Shown here in pieces: positions 27,537 to 35,142 of a DNA stretch of 64,000 bases; position 1 is the stretch's first letter; each line of letters starts with the position of its first letter. Source of the stretch: RHLJ01 sp965247355 (lineage in GTDB: Bacteria > Bacteroidota > Rhodothermia > Balneolales > Balneolaceae). Where the stretch lies: NCBI GenBank assembly GCA_965247355.1, contig OZ252011.1, forward strand, positions 1,178,001-1,242,000. The letters are read 5' to 3'. The notes beneath the pieces are model-generated. The model made no database searches. It was not told where the DNA came from and saw nothing but the letters and a program-made list of their open reading frames with translations. The position numbers and the translations under genes are program-made.

Positions 27537-28540
27537 CAGGCTGCAGCTTCTTCACTTAATGTTCGTGGAGAATATTCGGCAGCCAGTTCCGCCATCTTTT
27601 TAATATGCTCCGGAGTAGTTCCGCAGCACCCGCCCAGAATATTGACTAGTTTATCATCAAGAAATGAGCGAACCTGATCAGCCATTTCTGCAGGACCCTG
27701 ATCGTACTCACCAAATTCATTCGGAAGTCCGGCATTTGGGTAAGCACTTATAAAATAGGGTGAATACTTCGAAAGTGTTTTGAGATATGGCTTCAGCTGT
27801 TCTGCACCTAAAGCACAATTCAGTCCAATGCTTAATAACGGTGCATGAGAAAGGGAAATCAGGAATGCTTCCACGGTTTGACCGGAAAGTGTTCTGCCAC
27901 TTGCATCAGTTATCGTTCCGGAAATCATAATCGGAAGCTCTTTTCCTTTTTCTTCATATAATTCTAATACACCAAAAATAGCAGCTTTAGCATTCAGCGT
28001 ATCAAATACCGTTTCAATCAGTAGCAAGTCAGCTCCGCCTTCTATCAAACCCTTTGCTTGTTGTTTGTAAGCAGTAGCTAGTTCATCAAAAGAAATAGCG
28101 CGATACTCCGGTCGGGATACATCCGGTGACATAGATGCGGTTTTGTTAGTGGGTCCCATTGCTCCAGCAACGAATCTGGGTTTATCAGGATTTTTTTGAG
28201 TGAATGATTCACAGGCTTCTTTAGCTATCCGTGCAGATTCGAAATTAATATCATACACCGCATCTTCCAATTCGTAATCAGCCTGAGCAATTGTGGTTCC
28301 ACTAAAAGTATTGGTCTCTACGATATCAGCACCAGCTTCGAGATACTTTTCATGAATCTCTTTGATAATCTGTGGCTGAGTAATTGAAAGAAGATCATTA
28401 TTTCCTTTTAAATCCACCTTTGAATTTTCAAAACGCTTTCCACGAAAATGTTCTTCATTTAACTCATAGCGCTGAATCATGGTCCCCATAGCACCATCAA
28501 GTACTAGTACACGTTCCTGTAAATATTTTTTGATGTCCAC
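27536..28540 (-). CDS. metH: Homocysteine S-methyltransferase subunit (N-terminal part of split MetH)
   Basis: 334 residues equal to the homocysteine-binding barrel of MetH. The start motif VLDGAMGTMIQRY and the three zinc cysteines are present in GLNCALG and GGCCGTTPEH. It receives the methyl group from B12 bound to the partner subunit and passes it to homocysteine. The chain ends in a short Ala/Glu tail, exactly where whole MetH has the linker to the folate domain. Translation begins at GTG 28540, with AGGA about six bases upstream. It is the first gene after the SAM-I riboswitch. Confidence 0.93.
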   Translation of the reverse strand: MDIKKYLQERVLVLDGAMGTMIQRYELNEEHFRGKRFENSKVDLKGNNDLLSITQPQIIKEIHEKYLEAGADIVETNTFSGTTIAQADYELEDAVYDINFESARIAKEACESFTQKNPDKPRFVAGAMGPTNKTASMSPDVSRPEYRAISFDELATAYKQQAKGLIEGGADLLLIETVFDTLNAKAAIFGVLELYEEKGKELPIMISGTITDASGRTLSGQTVEAFLISLSHAPLLSIGLNCALGAEQLKPYLKTLSKYSPYFISAYPNAGLPNEFGEYDQGPAEMADQVRSFLDDKLVNILGGCCGTTPEHIKKMAELAAEYSPRTLSEEAAA

Positions 28541-28559
28541 TCTGTCCTGTAAATGATTG

Positions 28560-28701
28560 GCTTATTAACAAAGAGTGATAGAAAAGCTCACTTATTTTTC
28601 CCGGTACTTGTCCGAGTGGGATTTGGCACCTTTCTTCACCATCTGGTGAATCGGTTGCCAAGACTTCAACGGGCCCATTCCCTCAGTCTTTCTTAATAAG
28701 C
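28560..28701 (-). promoter_or_regulatory. SAM-I riboswitch (S-box) controlling metH
   Basis: On the minus strand the aptamer shows the S-box core. P1 pairs GCTTATTAA (28701-28693) with TTAATAAGC (28568-28560). Then come GAGGGAATGGGCCCGTTGAA, TTGGCAACC, GGTGCCAAATCC, and a small P4 hairpin AGTGA/TCACT. SAM-I aptamers bind S-adenosylmethionine and lower expression of methionine genes. No U-run terminator lies between P1 and the GTG start 20 bases further on, so control is probably at translation initiation. Confidence 0.9.
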
Positions 28702-28716
28702 ATTAATTAATTAGTG

Positions 28717-28747
28717 AAAAGATAATACTATTCTTTTTCAGTACAAA
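28717..28747 (-). promoter_or_regulatory. Promoter of the metH-metF transcript
   Basis: On the minus strand TTTG (28747-28744), 19 bases, then TATCTTTT (28724-28717), a 7/8 match to TAnnTTTG. The predicted start near 28710 lies just upstream of the riboswitch P1, as expected for a riboswitch leader. Confidence 0.65.
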
Positions 28748-28751
28748 CCTG

Positions 28752-30425
28752 TTATAAAGAAGTTATAACACCGATATGAATTTTTCCATTTCCCAGACTC
28801 TCCTCTGGAGAAATGGCATACGCAAATTTAAGCCTTCCAATTCTGATTTTATAACTGATCCCAAAACCTGTTGAATACAGGAAATCAGATGTTTTGAAGG
28901 CATTGTTTGTCTCTGTGAGTAGCTTAGGTCGCAAATATCCCCCTAGCGAAGCAAACGTAAATAAGTAGGAAGAACGATTTACAAGAAACCGGTATTCCAG
29001 ATCTCCCCAAAAAAGTCTTGAAGCACGAAACTGCTCTTCGGCATATCCACGAAAAGAATTAGCTCCACCGAAGCGGATCAAATCATTTTCCGTGACTTTA
29101 TCAGCATTCAACATAAAAGCTTCCGTAGAGAGCGCAATCACGCTTTTAGATGAAATTGGTATGAAATAAGATGCCTGTGATTCAATGAATTGTTGTGAAA
29201 ATGATTCCAAAGAATCGGTTTCCACGTTCTTCTCTGCGATCCCAAACTGTATGCTTAAGTGTAATCCTTTGGTTGGTACATCTACATTATCCAAAGTTGA
29301 ATACCGGAAGCCCAGCTTTCCGAATTGTTTTTTACCATCCGGTTCCAAAAGTACCGGAGCTGTGTTTGATGAAGTCGAAGATATTCTTCCTATTTCACCT
29401 GTCAATCGTAACCCCTGAGAAATAAGATAGTAGCCATCTAAACTAAGATTTCGGGTTTGATAAGTAGTATCGTTTTGATACAGATTGAAATTAAAGCCCA
29501 AGCCAACCGGTAAAGAACCAAACCAATCCTGAGACACTCCAATATTAAGTCTTGTTGTTTCAGGTCTTAGGCGTCTATACTCCAAATCTATTCCATTTCC
29601 CTGATTTAACACGTTCCACAGTGAAAGCTCGAAATCTCCCACAATCTGACCATCCCCATTTTGATCAGGAACATATCCCAGGAGGCCATCAAACTGATTT
29701 AATACACGCTCCTGAACTGCAATTACAATTACTGCCTCATCTTCTTCTAGAAAAACTTCAGGATACGATATTTCTTCAAACAGTTCGCTTTGCTCCAGAT
29801 TTGAGTAAAGCAGATCCAACAACCTTTTATTAATCAATACCGAATCCCTGAAACCGGATATTTTACTCAGGTAATCTGAATTATTTATGGACGCTCCGGG
29901 AAATAGAATCTTTGAAGTCGCCCATCTTCTCCCTCTGTTGATACCCAGAGCTACCGAAACTTCGCAGTTATCGAAATTTGGTTGGATAGATTCTATTTCA
30001 ATTTTTGAAAAAAGATACCCCTCCTTCTCAAGTTCACTTAATATATTCTGTATGTAACTTTCGACAAGTTCATCTGAATAAAACGGTTCATCGACTATCC
30101 AGTTGGATAAAGCCGACTCATCGTATGTGATAAATCCCTTCAAAATAAAACGACAGCCTTCCTCAACTCTATACTCATTCCCTGAAACTTTGGTGATTGA
30201 TGCATTAAAATACCCGTCGGATGAATACCAGACTGCCAGACCAGATAAGGTATCTGTTCCTGACTCAGCCAGAGATAGAGCTATTTTATCCGGAATCTTA
30301 AGTTCGACACCATCTTTATTGGTTACTTTAAACTCTTGAGAGACAACAGATAAAGGGATCAATATAATAATAAATATTATACCGGAACTTACTTTTAGAT
30401 TTCTGTTGAGCGACGCTTGAATCAT
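28752..30425 (-). CDS. Omp85/BamA-like outer-membrane protein with POTRA-like domains
   Basis: 557 residues from the ATG at 30425, chosen because it starts the signal peptide (IIFIIILIPLSVVSQEF); an ATG 39 bases upstream adds cytosolic-looking residues. The N-terminal half has POTRA-like units (GLAVWYSSDGYFNASI; LSELEKEGYLFSKIEI). The C-terminal half is a beta-barrel with the Omp85 loop motif, FGGANSFRGYAEEQFRASR (RGY instead of RGF). Such proteins insert or export proteins at the outer membrane (BamA, TamA, two-partner secretion). The protein is shorter than BamA, so a TamA-like or specialised role is likelier. Confidence 0.78.
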   Translation of the reverse strand: MIQASLNRNLKVSSGIIFIIILIPLSVVSQEFKVTNKDGVELKIPDKIALSLAESGTDTLSGLAVWYSSDGYFNASITKVSGNEYRVEEGCRFILKGFITYDESALSNWIVDEPFYSDELVESYIQNILSELEKEGYLFSKIEIESIQPNFDNCEVSVALGINRGRRWATSKILFPGASINNSDYLSKISGFRDSVLINKRLLDLLYSNLEQSELFEEISYPEVFLEEDEAVIVIAVQERVLNQFDGLLGYVPDQNGDGQIVGDFELSLWNVLNQGNGIDLEYRRLRPETTRLNIGVSQDWFGSLPVGLGFNFNLYQNDTTYQTRNLSLDGYYLISQGLRLTGEIGRISSTSSNTAPVLLEPDGKKQFGKLGFRYSTLDNVDVPTKGLHLSIQFGIAEKNVETDSLESFSQQFIESQASYFIPISSKSVIALSTEAFMLNADKVTENDLIRFGGANSFRGYAEEQFRASRLFWGDLEYRFLVNRSSYLFTFASLGGYLRPKLLTETNNAFKTSDFLYSTGFGISYKIRIGRLKFAYAISPEESLGNGKIHIGVITSL

Positions 30426-30473
30426 CCGCTTATAATAAACAATGCATACATTTTTATTGATCAATAAACTGAA

Positions 30474-30481
30474 TAAATTTG
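30474..30481 (+). promoter_or_regulatory. -7 promoter element for the decarboxylase/DHS-like operon
   Basis: TAAATTTG matches TAnnTTTG at 8/8 and places the RNA start near 30488, 23 bases before the ATG at 30511. The upstream ATTG at 30456-30459 is closer than the usual 19-20 bases, so the -33 part is not supported. Confidence 0.4.
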
Positions 30482-30510
30482 AGCTTTATTTTCGCTCCCA
30501 ATCAAACTAA

Positions 30511-31920
30511 ATGAGAAACACCTACAAAGAACTTATTGAGCAAACTTATTATTTCCCTCAAAACGGATTTAGCCTGAACAACGGGTACCTATCTTTCAAT
30601 GGAGTGGATTTAAAATCAATTATTAACAGGCACGGAACCCCTTTCAGGCTTACTTATCTTCCTAAAATCAGGGAGCAGATTCAAGAAGCCCGAGGGTATT
30701 TTGCTAATGCAATTGAGGAGTTTAAATACGAAGGAAAGTATGAGTTTTGCTATTGTACTAAATGTTGCCACTTTAGCCATGTCGTCAGGACAGCCCTCAA
30801 AGAAGATGTTTCCCTCGAAACCTCCTCCTCTTTTGATATTGATCTTATTGACCGTCTTTTTGAGAATAATCGCATCGACAAGGATAAGGTACTGGTGCAC
30901 AATGGATATAAAACAGATAATTACATCCGTAAAATTGGGAAACTTCTAAAAGCTGGTTTTAGAAATTCCATCACTGTACTTGACAATCCTAACGAACTGG
31001 ATAAGCTGGAAGCACTGAATGTAGAAGAACCGATCAAAATCGGCCTTAGAATCTCTATCGAGGAAGATCCCGGAGCAGCCTACTATACTTCCAGATTAGG
31101 GATTAATAAGCGGGAAATACTGGAATTAGTTAAGAAGAGAATTGCCGGAAACCCTAAGTTTGAACTGGTTATGGTTCACTTTTTTGTGGATTCAGGAATT
31201 AATGATACGCTGTACTATTGGGGCGAATTCCAAAAAGCACTTTCATTGTATATTCAGATCAAAAAGCTTGCGCCTTCGCTCAACGCCCTGAATATCGGTG
31301 GCGGTTTCCCCATCCAAAACACCCTTAGCTTTGACTATGATTATCAGTACATCGTTAATGAAATTGTTCGGAATGTGAAAGAAACCTGTAACGAAGCCGG
31401 TATCCGTGAACCTGATTTGTATACCGAATTTGGGAAATATACCGTTGGTGAAAGCGGAGCCGTTATTTTTGAGGTGCTCGAACAAAAACAGCAAAACGAT
31501 ACAGAACTATGGTATATCATCAATAATAGCCTGATGAATACCATCCCCGATGCATGGTCGATTAATGAAAAGTTTATCCTTTTACCACTCAATAAATGGG
31601 AAAACAGATATAAAAGAGTGAATATTGGAGGAATTAGCTGTGATCATTCAGATTATTACAATTCAGAACAACTGAATCAGCAAATTTTACTTCCAGGTTA
31701 TTCAGACTCTGATGAAGAACCTCTTTATATCGGCTTCTTTCATACCGGAGCCTATCAGGACGCTATAAGTGGATACGGAGGGATTAAGCACTGCCTCATC
31801 CCTTCTCCCAAACAGGTTGTCGTTGATCTTGACGATGATGGAAATCTTATTGATCATGTATACCGGGAAGAACAAAACGTTGAAAACATGTTAACCATAC
31901 TAGGATACGATGACGAATAA
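30511..31920 (+). CDS. Fold-III PLP-dependent decarboxylase, arginine-decarboxylase-like
   Basis: 469 residues of the alanine-racemase-fold decarboxylase family. The likely PLP lysine is K84 in CYCTKCCHFSHVV, followed by the phosphate loop NIGGGFPI. A variant TEFGKYTVGESG stands where ornithine decarboxylase has EPGR. The active-site Cys is in GGISCDHSDYY, and the closing motif is GAYQDAISG. The length is shorter than E. coli SpeA (about 660) but fits the compact arginine decarboxylases of Bacteroidota. It would make agmatine from arginine, but ornithine, lysine or carboxynorspermidine cannot be excluded. The end overlaps the DHS-like gene by 11 bases. Confidence 0.7.
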   Translation: MRNTYKELIEQTYYFPQNGFSLNNGYLSFNGVDLKSIINRHGTPFRLTYLPKIREQIQEARGYFANAIEEFKYEGKYEFCYCTKCCHFSHVVRTALKEDVSLETSSSFDIDLIDRLFENNRIDKDKVLVHNGYKTDNYIRKIGKLLKAGFRNSITVLDNPNELDKLEALNVEEPIKIGLRISIEEDPGAAYYTSRLGINKREILELVKKRIAGNPKFELVMVHFFVDSGINDTLYYWGEFQKALSLYIQIKKLAPSLNALNIGGGFPIQNTLSFDYDYQYIVNEIVRNVKETCNEAGIREPDLYTEFGKYTVGESGAVIFEVLEQKQQNDTELWYIINNSLMNTIPDAWSINEKFILLPLNKWENRYKRVNIGGISCDHSDYYNSEQLNQQILLPGYSDSDEEPLYIGFFHTGAYQDAISGYGGIKHCLIPSPKQVVVDLDDDGNLIDHVYREEQNVENMLTILGYDDE

Positions 31921-32881
31921 AGGACCTGTTTCAAATTTTATAGTCCATCATTACAGACATTTTAATGCAGCCTCATTAGTTGATGCGGCAAAGGCTTACG
32001 AGGATCAGTTAAACTCTGGTGCTAAAATGATGATTACCCTGGCTGGTGCAATGAGTACTGCAGAGTTAGGCATTTCTTTGGCCGAGATGATTCGTCAGGA
32101 TAAGGTACATATTATCACCTGCACCGGAGCAAATCTCGAAGAAGATGTATTCAATCTTGTAGCTCATGATCATTATAAACGCATTCCTAATTACCGGGAC
32201 TTGAGTCCGGAAGATGAACAGGAATTACTTAACGATCACTTTAACAGGGTAACTGACACCTGTATCCCTGAAGAAGAAGCAATGAGGGCTATTGAAGAAC
32301 ATTTAGTGAAACGTTGGGTCGATGCCAAAGAATCAGGGGAAAGATTCTTCCCACATGAATATTTCTATGACATTCTCCTCTCCGGTGAACTTGAGTCAGA
32401 ATATCAAATAGATCCAAAGAACTCCTGGTTATTAGCTGCAGCTGAAAAAAACATCCCGATTATCGTACCCGGATGGGAGGATTCAACGTGTGGCAACTTC
32501 TTTGCCTCCCACTGTATTGAAGGTAGAACCAAGCCAAATGCGATGAAATCAGGTATTGAATACATGATGTTTCTTGCTGGTTGGTATCAGGATAATTCAA
32601 AAAACGGAATAGGGTTCTTCCAGATTGGTGGTGGTATAGCCGGTGACTTCCCTATTTGTGTAGTTCCAATGCTGGATCAGGATTTAGGTATTGATGCCCC
32701 GCTGTGGAGTTATTTCTGCCAGATCAGCGATTCTACTACAAGCTATGGTTCATACTCAGGCGCGGTACCCAATGAAAAAATAACCTGGGGAAAACTGGGA
32801 ATAGACACTCCAAAATTCATTATTGAATCGGATGCGACTATTGTTGCTCCGCTTATTTTTGCGTACCTATTAGGGTGGTAA
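31910..32881 (+). CDS. Deoxyhypusine-synthase-family enzyme, probable polyamine enzyme
   Basis: 323 residues. The NAD-binding part (CTGANLEEDVFNLVAH; QIGGGIAGDFPI) and the C-terminal motif ITWGKLG match deoxyhypusine synthase, with K295 at the place of the catalytic lysine (K329 in the human enzyme), E289 for E323 and W293 for W327. The two aspartates that hold spermidine in the human enzyme (D313, D316) are replaced by Y279 and Y282, and the KHH motif by GDF. Bacteria have no eIF5A, so another product is expected, such as homospermidine or an agmatine derivative. It overlaps the decarboxylase gene upstream. Confidence 0.8.
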   Translation: MTNKGPVSNFIVHHYRHFNAASLVDAAKAYEDQLNSGAKMMITLAGAMSTAELGISLAEMIRQDKVHIITCTGANLEEDVFNLVAHDHYKRIPNYRDLSPEDEQELLNDHFNRVTDTCIPEEEAMRAIEEHLVKRWVDAKESGERFFPHEYFYDILLSGELESEYQIDPKNSWLLAAAEKNIPIIVPGWEDSTCGNFFASHCIEGRTKPNAMKSGIEYMMFLAGWYQDNSKNGIGFFQIGGGIAGDFPICVVPMLDQDLGIDAPLWSYFCQISDSTTSYGSYSGAVPNEKITWGKLGIDTPKFIIESDATIVAPLIFAYLLGW

Positions 32882-32915
32882 AAGACCTCCCCTGTCTCCT
32901 CCTTCATAAGGATGA

Positions 32916-32971
32916 GAACTCTTTGTTAGAGACTGATACAGAACAAAGAGTTCCCCTCTTGAGAGGGGAAC
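32916..32971. repeat. Two overlapping hairpin palindromes (intergenic repeat)
   Basis: Arms GAACTCTTTGTT (32916-32927) and AACAAAGAGTTC (32942-32953) form a perfect 12-base stem with a 14-base loop. Its right arm overlaps a second, fully symmetric palindrome at 32950-32971 (arm GTTCCCCTC, centre TTGA). The two folds share bases and so exclude each other. The element fills most of the gap before the E1 gene. Confidence 0.75.
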
Positions 32972-33007
32972 AAGGGGTGTGTTAGAAGAATATCTAATGT
33001 AGTTCAT

Positions 33008-34990
33008 GTGATCACAACAAAAGAAAAATTCCCTAAAACCAAGGCGCTTGAAATCTATAAAGCGCTTCTTCTTCCCCGCCGGATTGAAGAACGAATGCTC
33101 AAACTTCTTCGTCAGAATAAGATCAGTAAGTGGTTTTCCGGTATAGGTCAAGAAGCTGTAGGCGTTGGAGTTACGCTATCCAGCAAACAAGAAGATTACA
33201 TTCTTCCCATGCATCGGAATCTCGGAGTTTTCACTACACGAGAAGTACCCTTCTACCCATTGTTTTGTCAATTATTTGGCAAGGCGGATGGTTTTAGTAA
33301 AGGTCGGGAACGGTCTTTCCATTTCGGGAGTATGGAGCATCGAATCGTAGGAATGATATCTCACCTGGCAGCTATGATGCCTGTTGCTGACGGACTAGCG
33401 TTGGCTAAGAAATTAAAGAAAGAAGACGCTGTCGCTTTCTCTTTTTGTGGGGATGGAGCAACCAGTGAAGGTGATTTCCATGAAGCATTAAATCTTGCTG
33501 CTGTATGGAAACTCCCCGTCGTGTTTATTATCGAGAATAACGGGTATGGACTTTCCACTCCCTCCGAAGAACAATATGCATGTGAACGACTGGTTGACCG
33601 GGCTAAGGGTTATGGAATCCATGGAATGCATATTGATGGAAATAATGTGCTTGAAGTTATGAATGCAGTTACAGAAGCCCGTAAGCTTGCTTTAAAAGGC
33701 GAACCTGTATTGATAGAAGCTCAGACTTTCCGCATGCGTGGACATGAAGAAGCCTCGGGTACGGCTTATGTTCCCGATGATATGTTTGATGAATGGTCGA
33801 AAAAAGACCCAATTCTACGCTTTGAGCAGTATATGGAATCACATCATATGCACACCCAGGATGACTTTGAAGCAATCCGTAAAGAAGTGGACGCCTCCTT
33901 TAAAAAAGACCTGGATAAAGCTTTAAAAGCGCCTGAACCGGTTTTTGATAAAGAAACCGAGCTAAATGCCATTCTTTCACAGGAAATACCTGATGTTCAT
34001 TCTGCGAGTAATGGATCAAGTTCGGAGAAACGTTTTGTGGATGTCATTCAATCTTCTTTGAAACAAGCATTTGAGGAAGATGATGCTTTTCTGATCATGG
34101 GTCAGGATGTGGCTGAATATGGCGGAGTGTTTAAAATTACCGAAGGTTTTCTGGAGCAATTTGGAAAAGATAGAATCCGAAATACTCCTATTATTGAATC
34201 CGGAGTGCTGGGAGCTGCGGTTGGATTGGCTTTGGAAGGATTTAAACCCGTTGTGGAAATGCAGTTCTCCGATTTTGTAAGCTGCGGGATGAACCAGATT
34301 ATTCAGAATATCGCGAAGTCGCATTACAGATGGTCTCCCCCTCTTAATATAACCATTAGGATGCCTCATGGTGGCGGAGTGGGCGCTGGACCGTTTCATT
34401 CACAATCACCTGAAGGATGGTTTATGCCGCATGCCGGTTTAAAAATTGTAGTCCCGGGAACCGTTGAAGATGCTCAGAATTTACTATACAGCTCGCTCTA
34501 CGATCCCAATCCGGTGCTTTTCTTTGAACATAAGAAGCTCTACCGAAGCCTGAGAGCCACTACTCCGGATAAGGCGACTTACGAGCCACTTGGAACAGCC
34601 AAAGTCCAGAGAGAGGGAATTGATGCTTCTATCATCACCTACGGAATGGGAGTTCAGTGGGCTTTAGAAGTTGCTGAGGAATTTGCTAAAAAAGATATTA
34701 GCATTGAAGTACTGGATTTACGCTGTCTCGCTCCTCTCGATTATGACGCCATCAAAACCACCGTTCAGAAAACGAACAGAGTGCTACTGCTACAGGAACC
34801 ATCTATGATCATGGGACCAATGAGTGAAGTCAGCGCCTGGATAAACGAACACTGCTTTGAAGCCCTCGATGCTCCCGTCCTGCGTTGCGCTGCTTTAGAT
34901 ATGCCAATTCCCTTTAATAAAGGCTTGGAGGATGGGTATATGAACTTAGAACAGTTGAAAACCCAACTAGAGAAGTTGTTGGACTACTGA
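33008..34990 (+). CDS. 2-oxoacid dehydrogenase E1, fused alpha and beta subunits
   Basis: 660 residues. Residues 1 to about 330 are the alpha subunit with the thiamine diphosphate motif GDGATSEGDF (148-157) ending in ENNGYG (176-181). From about 340 the beta subunit follows (VIQSSLKQAFEEDDAFLIMG, TPIIESGVLGAAVGLALEG). Such fusions decarboxylate branched-chain 2-oxoacids, or pyruvate, and pass the acyl group to a lipoyl E2. Branched-chain use is the more likely reading because it yields isobutyryl-CoA, the substrate of IcmF in this window. No E2 or E3 gene is adjacent. The start is GTG at 33008; no in-frame ATG lies upstream. Confidence 0.88.
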   Translation: MITTKEKFPKTKALEIYKALLLPRRIEERMLKLLRQNKISKWFSGIGQEAVGVGVTLSSKQEDYILPMHRNLGVFTTREVPFYPLFCQLFGKADGFSKGRERSFHFGSMEHRIVGMISHLAAMMPVADGLALAKKLKKEDAVAFSFCGDGATSEGDFHEALNLAAVWKLPVVFIIENNGYGLSTPSEEQYACERLVDRAKGYGIHGMHIDGNNVLEVMNAVTEARKLALKGEPVLIEAQTFRMRGHEEASGTAYVPDDMFDEWSKKDPILRFEQYMESHHMHTQDDFEAIRKEVDASFKKDLDKALKAPEPVFDKETELNAILSQEIPDVHSASNGSSSEKRFVDVIQSSLKQAFEEDDAFLIMGQDVAEYGGVFKITEGFLEQFGKDRIRNTPIIESGVLGAAVGLALEGFKPVVEMQFSDFVSCGMNQIIQNIAKSHYRWSPPLNITIRMPHGGGVGAGPFHSQSPEGWFMPHAGLKIVVPGTVEDAQNLLYSSLYDPNPVLFFEHKKLYRSLRATTPDKATYEPLGTAKVQREGIDASIITYGMGVQWALEVAEEFAKKDISIEVLDLRCLAPLDYDAIKTTVQKTNRVLLLQEPSMIMGPMSEVSAWINEHCFEALDAPVLRCAALDMPIPFNKGLEDGYMNLEQLKTQLEKLLDY

Positions 34991-35142
34991 AATCAGTAAT
35001 GAATATTTAGAATCATAAATAACTTTTAAGCTAACCTTCTACTAGCGAAAAAGTCCACTTGCGCATTTTCATCTTCATCTATTCTACACAAAGGCCAAAT
35101 ACCTTGTCACTCAATATGTTATAAATTGATAGAGGTATCACA

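Noticed and set aside
27530..27545. metH split considered as a sequencing frameshift
   Set aside because: The break lies exactly at the known inter-domain linker, the first part has its own short tail, and the second has a normal Met start with overlap. A read check is still listed as a test.
28540..28580. Alternative pairing of CACTCT in the riboswitch P4 with AGAGTG at the metH start as a switch
   Set aside because: Ligand binding would then free the start, the opposite of repression expected for SAM-I; six bases can also pair by chance.
33008..34990. Fused E1 considered as two genes misread as one
   Set aside because: The frame is continuous through a linker with no stop or internal start signals, and alpha/beta fusions of E1 are known.
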